Below, piece after piece: positions 55,892 through 63,724 of a stretch of DNA of 64,000 bases. The stretch comes from Thioalbus denitrificans. GTDB lineage: Bacteria; Pseudomonadota; Gammaproteobacteria; DSM-26407. Under the pieces are notes generated by a model, which was not told where the DNA came from, made no database searches, and saw only the letters and a list, made by a program, of their open reading frames with translations. How positions within the stretch are numbered: position 1 is the stretch's first letter; every line of letters starts with the position of its first letter. The DNA is taken from contig NZ_QPJY01000008.1 in NCBI RefSeq assembly GCF_003337735.1, positions 62,001 to 126,000 of the forward strand. The letters run 5' to 3'. Made by a program: the position numbers and the translations under genes.

Positions 55892-58081
55892 ATGCCCAAG
55901 AATCTGTCCAGAGCCCTGGTCCTGCTGGTGGTCGCGGCGCTCATTGCCGCCTTCCTGATCCTGGATCTCCAGCACTACCTGAGCCTGGACTACCTCAAGC
56001 AGCAGCAGGAGGCGTTCGAGGCGTTCCGCTCCCGGCACCCGGCGGCCAGCGTGGCCCTGTTCGCCGGCATCTACATCCTGGTCACGGCGCTCTCCCTTCC
56101 CGGCGCGGCGGTGATGACCCTCGCCGGCGCCGCCCTGCTCGGCTTCTGGACCGCCCTGGTGGTGGTCTCCATCGCCAGCACCATCGGCGCGACACTCGCC
56201 TTCATCGTGGCGCGCTTCCTGCTGCACGACGCGGTCCAGTCGCGCTTCGGCGACAAGCTGAAGGCCATCAACGAGGGGATCCGCCATGACGGCGCCTTCT
56301 ATCTCTTCGGTCTGCGCCTGGTGCCCGTCTTTCCCTTCTTCGTCATCAACCTGGTGATGGGGCTGACCCCCATCCGCACCCGCACCTTCTACTGGGTCAG
56401 CCAGCTGGGGATGCTCCCGGGCACCATCGTCTACGTCAACGCCGGCACGGCGCTCGGCAGGGTGGAGTCGGCCGGCGACATCCTCTCGCCGGGCCTGCTG
56501 CTCTCCTTCACCCTCCTCGGCCTGTTCCCGCTCATCGCCAAGTGGCTGCTCGGGGCCTTCAAGCGCCGCCGCGCCCTGGCCGGCTGGCCCCGGCCGTCCC
56601 GCTTCGATTACAACCTGCTGGTCATCGGCGGCGGCTCGGCGGGCCTGGTGAGCGCCTATATCGCCGCGACGGTGAAGGCCCGGGTGGCGCTGGTGGAACG
56701 GCACCGCATGGGCGGCGACTGCCTCAACACCGGCTGCGTGCCCAGCAAGACCCTCATCCGCACCGCGCGCGTGCTCGACGAGATCCGCCGCGCTCCCGAG
56801 TTCGGGCTGCGCGAGACCCGGGCGGAATTCGACTTCGCCGAGGTGATGGAGCGGGTCCGGAGCAAGATACGCCAGGTGGCGCCCCACGACTCGGCGGAGC
56901 GCTACACGGCGCTGGGCGTGGAGTGCATCCGCGGCGATGCGCGCCTGACCGGACCCTGGAGCGTGGAGGTGGACGGCCGTCCCCTGACCGCCCGCCGGAT
57001 CATCATCGCCACCGGCGCCCGCCCCGCCGTGCCGAACCTGCCGGGCCTGAGGGACACCGATTTCCTCACCTCCGACTCCGTCTGGGACCTGCGCGAACGC
57101 CCCCGGCGACTGGTGGTCCTGGGCGGCGGCCCCATCGGCTGCGAGCTGGCCCAGGCCTTCGCGCGGCTGGGGAGCCACGTGACCCTGGTGCAGCGCGGCC
57201 CGCGCCTGCTGCCGAAGGAGGATGCGGACGCCGCCGCAGCGGTGGCCGGACGCTTCGAGCGCGAGGGCGTCACCGTGCTCACCGGTCACGCCGCCCAGCG
57301 GGTGGACGCGGTGCGGAAAGTGCTCCTCTGCCGCCGGGGCGAGGCCGAGGTGGAGGTTCCCTTCGACCGCCTGCTGGTCGCCCTGGGGCGCACGCCCAAC
57401 ACCGCCGGGCTGGGGCTGGAGGCCCTGGGAGTGGAGTTGGCGCCGAACGGCGCCCTGCGCCCGGACGCCTTCATGCAGAGCAGCCTGCCCACCCTCTACT
57501 GCGCGGGCGACGTGGCCGGGCGCTGGCAGTTCACCCACACCGCCGCCCACCAGGCGTGGTACGCCGCGGTGAACGCCCTGTTCGGCGGACTCAAACGCTT
57601 CCGCCTGGACGACCGGGTGATTCCCTGGGCCACCTACACCGACCCGGAGGTGGGGCGCGTGGGGCTCAACGAGCAGGAGGCCCGCGAGCGGGGCATCCCG
57701 GTGGAGGTGACCACCTTCCACCTGGACGACCTGGATCGGGCCATCGTGGATTCGGAGGCGCAGGGCTTCGTGAAGGTGCTCACCAAGCCCGGTTCGGACC
57801 GTATTCTCGGCGCCACCATCGTCGGCGCCCATGCCGGCGAGCTGATTGCCGAGTTCGTGCTGGCCATGAAGCACAACCTGGGACTCGGCAAAATCCTCGG
57901 CACCATCCACGTCTACCCGACCCTGATGGAGGCCAACAAGTACGCCGCCGGCGCCTGGAAGCGGGCCCACGCCCCGGAGCGCGCCCTGCGCTGGCTGGAA
58001 CGCTACCACCGCTGGCGCCGCGGCGGTTCCGCGGCGCAGGCGCCACCCCGGCCGGCTGGACCGGATCAGCGGCCGCGTTGA
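55892..58081 (+). CDS. VTT (DedA/TVP38-like) membrane domain fused to FAD/NAD disulfide oxidoreductase
   Basis: 729 residues from the ATG at 55892 (GGAG upstream). Residues 1-about 225 have six or so membrane segments with the VTT pattern (ALSLPGAAVMTLAGAALLGF, FRLVPVFPFFVINLVMGLT-like). The rest is a class I pyridine nucleotide-disulfide oxidoreductase: FAD loop VIGGGSAGLVSA, redox-active CLNTGC (Cys277, Cys282), NAD loop LGGGPIGCELAQAF, and C-terminal dimer motif IHVYPTLMEA. It resembles mercuric reductase and dihydrolipoyl dehydrogenase. The fused layout is known in other bacteria, but the substrate is not established. Confidence 0.9.
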   Translation: MPKNLSRALVLLVVAALIAAFLILDLQHYLSLDYLKQQQEAFEAFRSRHPAASVALFAGIYILVTALSLPGAAVMTLAGAALLGFWTALVVVSIASTIGATLAFIVARFLLHDAVQSRFGDKLKAINEGIRHDGAFYLFGLRLVPVFPFFVINLVMGLTPIRTRTFYWVSQLGMLPGTIVYVNAGTALGRVESAGDILSPGLLLSFTLLGLFPLIAKWLLGAFKRRRALAGWPRPSRFDYNLLVIGGGSAGLVSAYIAATVKARVALVERHRMGGDCLNTGCVPSKTLIRTARVLDEIRRAPEFGLRETRAEFDFAEVMERVRSKIRQVAPHDSAERYTALGVECIRGDARLTGPWSVEVDGRPLTARRIIIATGARPAVPNLPGLRDTDFLTSDSVWDLRERPRRLVVLGGGPIGCELAQAFARLGSHVTLVQRGPRLLPKEDADAAAAVAGRFEREGVTVLTGHAAQRVDAVRKVLLCRRGEAEVEVPFDRLLVALGRTPNTAGLGLEALGVELAPNGALRPDAFMQSSLPTLYCAGDVAGRWQFTHTAAHQAWYAAVNALFGGLKRFRLDDRVIPWATYTDPEVGRVGLNEQEARERGIPVEVTTFHLDDLDRAIVDSEAQGFVKVLTKPGSDRILGATIVGAHAGELIAEFVLAMKHNLGLGKILGTIHVYPTLMEANKYAAGAWKRAHAPERALRWLERYHRWRRGGSAAQAPPRPAGPDQRPR

Positions 58082-58117
58082 GCCGCTGGGGCCGCGCGGC
58101 CGCCGGCCCGCAGTGCC

Positions 58118-59461
58118 TCAGAAGTAGCGCAGATAGAGGTAGGCCGTGCTGATGAGGATGGAGAAGAGCATCAGCGGAAAGGCCATCAGCATGAAGGGCA
58201 CGAAGCGGATGGGGTGCCCCGCCCGCTCGGCGAAGCCGGCCACCACCAGGTTCGCGCTCGCCCCCACCAGGGTGCCGTTGCCGCCGAGACAGGCGCCCAG
58301 CGCCAGGGACCACCACAGCGGCAGCAGCTCCTCGTGGCCGCCGAAGGTCGCCGCCATGGACTTGATGATCGGGATCATGGTGGCCACGAAGGGGATGTTG
58401 TCCACCACCGCCGAGGCCAGGGCGGAAACCCACAGGATCGCCATGGCGGTGGTCTGGGGCACCCCCCCGGTCAGCGCCACCACCTGCTCCGCCAGCAGCC
58501 TGAGCAGCCCGGTGGAGTCCACCGCGTGGACCACCACGAACAGCCCCATGAAAAAGAACAGGGTCACCCACTCCACCTGGGAGAAGGCGGAGTGGACCCG
58601 GTGGGTCTGCTCCTCGGCCTTCACGCCGATGTTGGTGACCAGCAGCAGCACCGCCGCCCCGAACATGGCGATGCTCGCAGGCTCCTGGCCGATGGAGTGG
58701 GACAGCACGAACCCGATGATCACCAGCGCCAGCACCGCCAGCGCCTGGCGCAGCAGCCGCGGGTCGGTGATGGCCTTGCCCTCGTCGAAGTCCATCACCC
58801 GCTGGCGGTTCGCCTCGGAGGTGTGCAGCCGGCGCCCCCAGATGAGGTAGATGGGTACCATCGACGCCACCAGGATGATGGGCACGACGGGCGCCAGGTT
58901 CCACAGGAAGTCGTTGAAGGTGAGCCGCACCGCCGAGCCGATCATGATGTTCGGCGGATCGCCGATGAGGGTGGCGGTGCCGCCGATGTTGGAGGCGAGA
59001 ATCTCGCTGAACAGGAAGGGATAGGCCGGAACCTCCAGCTCCTCGGTGATGAGCAGGGTGACCGGGGCGATGAGCAGCACGGTGGTCACGTTGTCCAGCA
59101 GCGCGGACAGGATCGCGGTCACCACGGTCAGCATCACCAGGATGCCCCAGGGGCGGCCGTTCACCCGTTTCGCCGACCAGATGGCCAGGTACTGGAAGAT
59201 CCCCGACTTGCTGGTGATGGCCACGATCACCATCATCCCCGTGAGCAGCCCGAGGGTGTTGAAGTCCACCCCGCGCAGTGCCGCCTCCTGGGTGAGGACG
59301 CCGCCGAAGATCATCAGGCCCGCCGCGGTCAGCGCCACGATGGCCCGGTTGATGCGCTCGGTCATGATCACCACGTAGGTGAGGAAGAACACCACCGCCG
59401 CGAACCACTGCGGGTCGAGACCGAAGACGACCGTCGTCGCCATGTCACTGCCGGGCGTCAT
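58118..59461 (-). CDS. NhaD/ArsB-type ion transporter
   Basis: 447 residues, with about eleven membrane segments of the ArsB/NhaD superfamily: SALLDNVTTVLLIAPVTLL, ASNIGGTATLIGDPPNIMIG, VDNIPFVATMIPI and GGNGTLVGASANLVVAGFAE. The paired GDPPN and GASAN signatures are typical. Activity may be Na+/H+ antiport or anion transport. Two starts are possible: 59461 (GGAG provided by the end of the repeat element upstream) or 59443 (no ribosome-binding site). It lies downstream of the CBS gene, with the MITE-like element between them. Confidence 0.88.
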   Translation of the reverse strand: MTPGSDMATTVVFGLDPQWFAAVVFFLTYVVIMTERINRAIVALTAAGLMIFGGVLTQEAALRGVDFNTLGLLTGMMVIVAITSKSGIFQYLAIWSAKRVNGRPWGILVMLTVVTAILSALLDNVTTVLLIAPVTLLITEELEVPAYPFLFSEILASNIGGTATLIGDPPNIMIGSAVRLTFNDFLWNLAPVVPIILVASMVPIYLIWGRRLHTSEANRQRVMDFDEGKAITDPRLLRQALAVLALVIIGFVLSHSIGQEPASIAMFGAAVLLLVTNIGVKAEEQTHRVHSAFSQVEWVTLFFFMGLFVVVHAVDSTGLLRLLAEQVVALTGGVPQTTAMAILWVSALASAVVDNIPFVATMIPIIKSMAATFGGHEELLPLWWSLALGACLGGNGTLVGASANLVVAGFAERAGHPIRFVPFMLMAFPLMLFSILISTAYLYLRYF

Positions 59462-59464
59462 CTT

Positions 59465-59730
59465 GTGTACTCCGTCTCTCTTGGAGGTACGTTCAGAGCC
59501 CCCCGAAAGCACCAGGACAAGGCGCAGTGCACAGGCAATGGTTGTTCCCTTGTCAAGCGCTGCAACGCCGTCATGGCGCTTTCGGGGGGCTCCCTGCGGG
59601 CGAGCCGCTGGCCGGCCATCTGCGGCGTTGCGCTTGCTTGAAAGGGGGCCTGCCATTCCTGCGCAAGCGCGCCTTGCATCTGACCGGCCAGCGACTCGCT
59701 GAATGGGCCTCCAAGAGTGGTGCAGTACAC
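59465..59730. mobile_element. MITE-like dispersed element filling the gap between two genes
   Basis: The ends 59465-59487 and 59708-59730 are inverted copies (19 of 23 positions), each with GTGTACT at the tip and CTCTTGGAGG inside. An inner perfect inverted pair of 15 bases lies at 59496-59510 and 59578-59592 (GAGCCCCCCGAAAGC). The 3' half is repeated, degenerate, at 7560-7660. It abuts the permease start (59461) on one side and the stop codon of the CBS gene (59730-59732) on the other. Confidence 0.75.
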
Positions 59731-60209
59731 TAGCAGAGCCCTCCGGCCACCTTCCGCAATACCTCCCAGTAGGAGATCACACCCAGCAGCTGCCTGCTCC
59801 CGCGATCCACCACCGCGAGGCTGCTGCGGGTCTGGTAGAGTATCAGCAGGGTCTCCATCAGCAGCGTGTCCGGGTGCACCACCCGGACCGTGGTGTCCAT
59901 GTACTTGCTGACCGGATCGGCGGCCACCGCCCGCAGCCGGGCGGACATCTGCTCCAGGGTGTCGGAGACGTAGGGCGCGCTCTCCAGCCCGTGCTCCAGG
60001 GTCACGGCCCGGGGCAGCGAGAGGCGCAGCAGGCAGCCGATGCCGAACGCCCCCAGGTGGCGCCCATCCTCGTCCACCACCTGCAGGTTGCGGTAGCGCC
60101 GCTGCATGATGTGGGATGCCGCCACCGCGACGGTATCCGTTTCCTTGAGCACCACCGGCTGGGTATTCATGACGGCGCTGGCCGTCATGGGTACGCTGTG
60201 GGCATTCAT
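59730..60209 (-). CDS. CBS-domain pair protein
   Basis: 159 residues from the ATG at 60209 (GGAGGGGTCCC upstream). Two tandem CBS motifs (about 8-65: VMNTQPVVLKETDTVAVAASHIM, LQVVDEDGRHLGAF; and about 95-155: VSKYMDTTVRVVHPDTLLMETL, LAVVDRGSRQLLGVIS) with no catalytic domain. CBS pairs bind adenine nucleotides and gate transporters or enzymes. The permease gene directly downstream suggests that as its target. The stop codon lies at the edge of the repeat element. Confidence 0.88.
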   Translation of the reverse strand: MNAHSVPMTASAVMNTQPVVLKETDTVAVAASHIMQRRYRNLQVVDEDGRHLGAFGIGCLLRLSLPRAVTLEHGLESAPYVSDTLEQMSARLRAVAADPVSKYMDTTVRVVHPDTLLMETLLILYQTRSSLAVVDRGSRQLLGVISYWEVLRKVAGGLC

Positions 60210-60624
60210 GGGACCCCTCCCGGGCAGGGGGCGGCAATCGCCCCGGCGATCGTGCACCGATTCACGCGCCCGCCGTTGCCGTCCCCGGCGTGCGGGCCTC
60301 CGCGCCTATGTGTATCACAGACGACCGCGCGCAGGCAGCCGCCGATGCATCGGGGCGGCCGCCTGCGTGCCGCCGGGAGGGAGGGGGAATTGCGTTGCGG
60401 AGCCGCCACCGGAATCGTGCGCGTGCGCTGCGCCGCCAGCGGCGGTGGCCGCAGAAGCCGGCGCGGGCTGATGACCGGGGATTGGGCGGCCTGGCGTGGA
60501 GTGTCGGGACCGCGGGAGAGGGCAACCGGCATCTTTCATCCCGGGAGCGGGACCCGATCGGTGTCAACCCACGGCCCGGGTTGGGGAAGCGGCGGGCCCC
60601 CGGCCCGCCGCTTCCCGGGCGGGC
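60210..60624. other. Gene-free region with stem-loop after the LysM lipoprotein gene
   Basis: 415 bases without a supported gene. A perfect 15-bp stem lies at 60584-60598 and 60602-60616 (arms GGGAAGCGGCGGGCC), eight bases beyond the LysM gene stop on the minus strand; no T-run follows. The promoter of the CBS gene should lie at 60210-60300. The other readings here are GC-rich shadow frames. Confidence 0.5.
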
Positions 60625-61692
60625 CTACTGCCGGGCCTTGACCTTGTCCACGTAGGCCAGGGCCTCCTTGTGGTCCGGCTTGAGCTCCAGCGTCTTGTTC
60701 CACAGGGTCAGGGCGCTGTCCATCAGCTCCCGCTCGTACAGGGACAGGGCCATCCGGTGGTAGCGATCGGCGAGCTGAGCGTTGACGTTGGCCAGCTGGG
60801 TCCTGGCGGCGGCATGGTCCGGCTGCTGGGCGAGCACCTGCTCGAAGGTGGCGGCGGCATCATCGAGCTTGCCGTCCTGCAGCTGGGCCAGGCCCTGCTG
60901 GTAGAGCTGCCCGGCCCGCGCCGCGCCGCTCAGCGCCATGTAGCGCTGCGCCACCTCGGCATTGGTCCGATCCAGGACCAGCGCCTTCTGCAGCAGCGCC
61001 TGGGCGCCCTGGACGTCACCGGAGGCGGCCAGGGCATCGGCCTGTTCGCTGTAGCAGCCCACCAGCCGCTCGCGGTCGGAGGCGGTCGGTGACTGCGCCA
61101 TGCGCTGCTCGAGTTCCGGAATCCCGGCCGCGCAACCCTTGCCCGGCGTAGCGGCTGCGGCCGCTTTCGGAGCCGTCACCGCCGCCGGTGCCGCCGCCTT
61201 CTTCGCAGCCGCCGGCGCGGCCGGCGCCTTGCCGGGGATGCGGAGCGTCTGCCCGGCCATGAGCCGCCCCGGATTGTCGAGCTGGTTGTAGCGGGCCAGG
61301 ATGACGAACTTGTAGCGGTCGCCGAGATGCCGCCTGGCGAGCCGGGACAGCGAGTCGCCCGGCTGAATCGTGTAGCTGAAGTGCTCGCTGCCCAGGTCCT
61401 GCTCGGGATCGGCATCCAGCTGCGCCAGCAGGCTGGCCGCCCCCCAGTGGCCGGGCTCCAGCGCCAGAACGGCCTCGAGATCGGGACGCGCAGCCTCGTA
61501 CTGGCCGGCCTGGAGCTGCTTCAGGGCGCGGTCGAGATGCTGGGAGGCATCCAGGCCCGAGGTGTCGGCCGCGGTCGCCTGGGTGGCTTCCGCGGGGGCC
61601 TGCGCGGTCTTGTCGGCCGCGGGCTGGAGGACCGCGCAGGCGCTCAGCGAGAGAACGAACGTGGTGACGATGACTGGATTTCGAAGACGCAT
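60625..61692 (-). CDS. LysM/TPR lipoprotein
   Basis: 355 residues from the ATG at 61692. Lipoprotein signal ending at Cys19 (LSLSAC). Domains: a short TPR-like helix pair (about 50-95: LDRALKQLQAGQYEAARPDLE), a LysM peptidoglycan-binding module (about 105-150: YTIQPGDSLSRLARRHLGD), an alanine-rich linker (about 155-180), and a C-terminal array of about three TPR helices (LLQKALVLDRTNAEVAQRYM, DDAAATFEQVLAQQPDHAAA, LWNKTLELKPDHKEALAYV). Probably anchored in the outer membrane inner leaflet, holding other proteins to the wall. Alone in its unit; the upstream region contains the fumC regulatory sites. Confidence 0.88.
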   Translation of the reverse strand: MRLRNPVIVTTFVLSLSACAVLQPAADKTAQAPAEATQATAADTSGLDASQHLDRALKQLQAGQYEAARPDLEAVLALEPGHWGAASLLAQLDADPEQDLGSEHFSYTIQPGDSLSRLARRHLGDRYKFVILARYNQLDNPGRLMAGQTLRIPGKAPAAPAAAKKAAAPAAVTAPKAAAAATPGKGCAAGIPELEQRMAQSPTASDRERLVGCYSEQADALAASGDVQGAQALLQKALVLDRTNAEVAQRYMALSGAARAGQLYQQGLAQLQDGKLDDAAATFEQVLAQQPDHAAARTQLANVNAQLADRYHRMALSLYERELMDSALTLWNKTLELKPDHKEALAYVDKVKARQ

Positions 61693-61971
61693 GATCCGGG
61701 TTCCCTGGTTGGGGCGCCGGTCAGGGCGGTTCGGCGGCCGATGTGGGGGCTTCCGGTTCTTCGGTCTGGATTGCCTCGCCCGCGCGCACACCCGGCCCGA
61801 GGACAGTGGACGCCCCCCGGTACGGCGCTGCGGGCCTGCTCACGCAGCCCCCTGGTACACCTCGCCCGCTGCGCACATTCCGGACTGGACATCCGCCGTT
61901 GCATCCGCGCCGAATTTCCGGAAGCCCCCAGCCTGCCAAATGCCGGGACCTGGCGCGTCAAATGTCAAAAT

Positions 61972-61989
61972 ATGTGACGGAGTTCACAT
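61972..61989. promoter_or_regulatory. CRP/Vfr-type binding site upstream of fumC
   Basis: ATGTGA-CGGAGT-TCACAT: a perfect TGTGA-N6-TCACA CRP consensus with one extra matching base per arm. It is 156 bases upstream of the fumC ATG, in the 443-base gap 61693-62135 that also serves the divergent LysM gene. No other site type was noted between 61693 and 61960. Confidence 0.7.
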
Positions 61990-62016
61990 TTAATCCCTTT
62001 TCCAGCCCAACAACAA

Positions 62017-62030
62017 TTGATGTGGATCAA
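62017..62030 (+). promoter_or_regulatory. FNR/ANR box upstream of fumC
   Basis: TTGAT-GTGG-ATCAA is an exact match to the FNR/ANR consensus. A possible -10 hexamer TATACT follows at 62088-62093. The box centre is about 65 bases from that hexamer, closer to a class I or repressor position than to class II. The centre lies 43 bases from the centre of the CRP-type site. Confidence 0.75.
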
Positions 62031-62135
62031 CGTCTGCAATGCCCCCCCCCTTGCCCTCCGCCCCGCCGGCGCGGCCCCCCGCCTTTCTATACTCAGGGAG
62101 GAAAAACCGGGAGCCTGCCGCCAGGGGGGACACAG

Positions 62136-63539
62136 ATGCGGGAACGGGAACGCTATCGGATAGAGCGGGACAGCCTCGGCGAGGTCCGGGTGCCGGAAGA
62201 GGCCCTCTACGGCGCGCAGACCCAGCGCGCCGTGGAGAACTTTCCCCTCGGCGATCGGGCCCTGCCGCCCCGCTTCATCCATGCCCTGGGGCTCATCAAG
62301 GCCGCCGCGGCACGGGCCAACGCCGCCCTCGGCCGGCTCGAACCGGAGCGGGCGGCGGCCATCGCGGAGGCGGCCGAGGCGGTGGCGCGGGGCGAGCACG
62401 ATCACCACTTTCCCGTGAGCGTGTTCCAGACCGGATCCGGCACCAGCAGCAACATGAACGCCAACGAGGTGATTGCCAGCCTCGCCGGGCGGCGCCTGGG
62501 TGGCCCGGTGCACCCCAACGACGAGGTGAACCGGGGCCAGAGCAGCAACGACGTCATTCCCACCGCCATCCACCTCGGCGCGGCCCTCGCGCTCCGGCAG
62601 CTGCTGCTGCCGGCCCTGGCGGAGCTGGCGGCGGGCGTGGAGCGGCGCGCCGGGGAGCTGGCCGGGGTGGTGAAGACCGGGCGCACCCACCTGATGGACG
62701 CGCTGCCCCTCTCCCTGGGCCAGGAGCTTGGCGCCTGGGCCCAGCTGGTGCGTGCCGACATGGCGCGGTTCGAGGGCATCATGCCGCGGCTCCTGCTGAT
62801 CGCCCAGGGCGGCACGGCCGTGGGCACCGGGCTCAACGCCCACCCCGGCTTCGCGCGGCAATTCGCCGGGGAGCTGGCCCGCGCCACCGGGCTGCCCTTC
62901 CAGCCCGCCGCCGACGCCTTTGCGGCCATCTCCAGCCAGGACACGGCCGTGGAGCTCAGCGGCCTGCTGCGGGTGGCCTCCACCACCCTGGGCAAGATCG
63001 CCGAGGACCTGCGCTGGATGAACAGCGGGCCGCTGGCCGGACTGGGGGAGATCCGGCTGCCGGCCCTGCAACCCGGCAGCAGCATCATGCCCGGCAAGGT
63101 GAACCCCGTGATCCCGGAGGCGGTGCTGATGGCCTGCATCCAGGTGGCGGGCCGCGACCACGCCGTGGCCCTGGCCGGCCGCTCGGGCAACTTCCAGCTC
63201 AACACCATGCTGCCGCTCATCGCCGACAACCTGCTGCGGAGCATCGAGCTGCTCGCCGGCGCCGCCCGCCTGCTGGCGGAGAAGGCCATCGCCGGCTTCA
63301 CCGTCGACCGGGAGCGCCTGGAGGCGGCGCTGGCCCGCAACCCCATCCTGGTCACCGCCCTGAACGAGCGCCTCGGCTACGAACAGGGCGCCGCCATCGC
63401 CAGGCGCGCCTACGCGGAAAAACGCCCCGTCCTGGACGTGGCCGCCGAGATGACAGACATTCCCCGCGACGAGCTCGCCCGCCTGCTCGATCCCGGGGCG
63501 TTGACCGGGACGCGGGTTGAAAAGGAAAAGGATGAATAG
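62136..63539 (+). CDS. fumC: Fumarate hydratase class II
   Basis: 467 residues (E. coli FumC 467). Iron-free, oxygen-stable fumarase interconverting fumarate and malate. Signatures: QTQRAVENF, VFQTGSGTSSNMNANEVIA, HPNDEVNRGQSSND, KTGRTHLMDALPLSLGQE, and the mobile loop GSSIMPGKVNPVIPE with the catalytic serine. Start at 62136 after AGGGGGGACACAG. Both a CRP-type and an FNR-type site lie upstream, suggesting control by carbon/second messenger and oxygen status. Its stop runs directly into an ACAGGATTT repeat. Confidence 0.96.
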   Translation: MRERERYRIERDSLGEVRVPEEALYGAQTQRAVENFPLGDRALPPRFIHALGLIKAAAARANAALGRLEPERAAAIAEAAEAVARGEHDHHFPVSVFQTGSGTSSNMNANEVIASLAGRRLGGPVHPNDEVNRGQSSNDVIPTAIHLGAALALRQLLLPALAELAAGVERRAGELAGVVKTGRTHLMDALPLSLGQELGAWAQLVRADMARFEGIMPRLLLIAQGGTAVGTGLNAHPGFARQFAGELARATGLPFQPAADAFAAISSQDTAVELSGLLRVASTTLGKIAEDLRWMNSGPLAGLGEIRLPALQPGSSIMPGKVNPVIPEAVLMACIQVAGRDHAVALAGRSGNFQLNTMLPLIADNLLRSIELLAGAARLLAEKAIAGFTVDRERLEAALARNPILVTALNERLGYEQGAAIARRAYAEKRPVLDVAAEMTDIPRDELARLLDPGALTGTRVEKEKDE

Positions 63540-63564
63540 ACAGGATTTACAGGATCAACAGGAT
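63536..63564 (+). repeat. ACAGGATTT repeat at the fumC stop
   Basis: CAGGAT cores at 63541, 63550 and 63559 (exact 9-base spacing), preceded by ATAGA; the TAG of the fumC stop (63537-63539) is part of the conserved ATAGACAGGATTTACAGGAT core. The same core follows hisG and rdgC on the other strand. The rest of the gap to 63725 shows no gene. Confidence 0.85.
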
Positions 63565-63724
63565 TCCCGGACGGGAGCTGCCAACCGAGGGCTGCTCGGG
63601 TAGTGCCGGTGGTCATTGACGCCCGCCGAAGGCCCGTGCGGGAAAAATGATGCCGCACGGACCAGATACCAGTTGCCGGTTCACCAAACAGCCTTAGTCA
63701 GACTAACCGGTCACGCCTGATCTC

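Noticed and set aside
55295-58009. 904-codon minus-strand reading
   Set aside because: Antisense to the receiver and VTT/FAD genes, which have clear catalytic motifs; shadow frame.
59730-60237. Reading containing LAGQMQGALAQEWQAPF, and a similar peptide in the frame at 7521-7706
   Set aside because: The matching peptides come from the dispersed DNA repeat read in frame on the minus strand, not from related genes.
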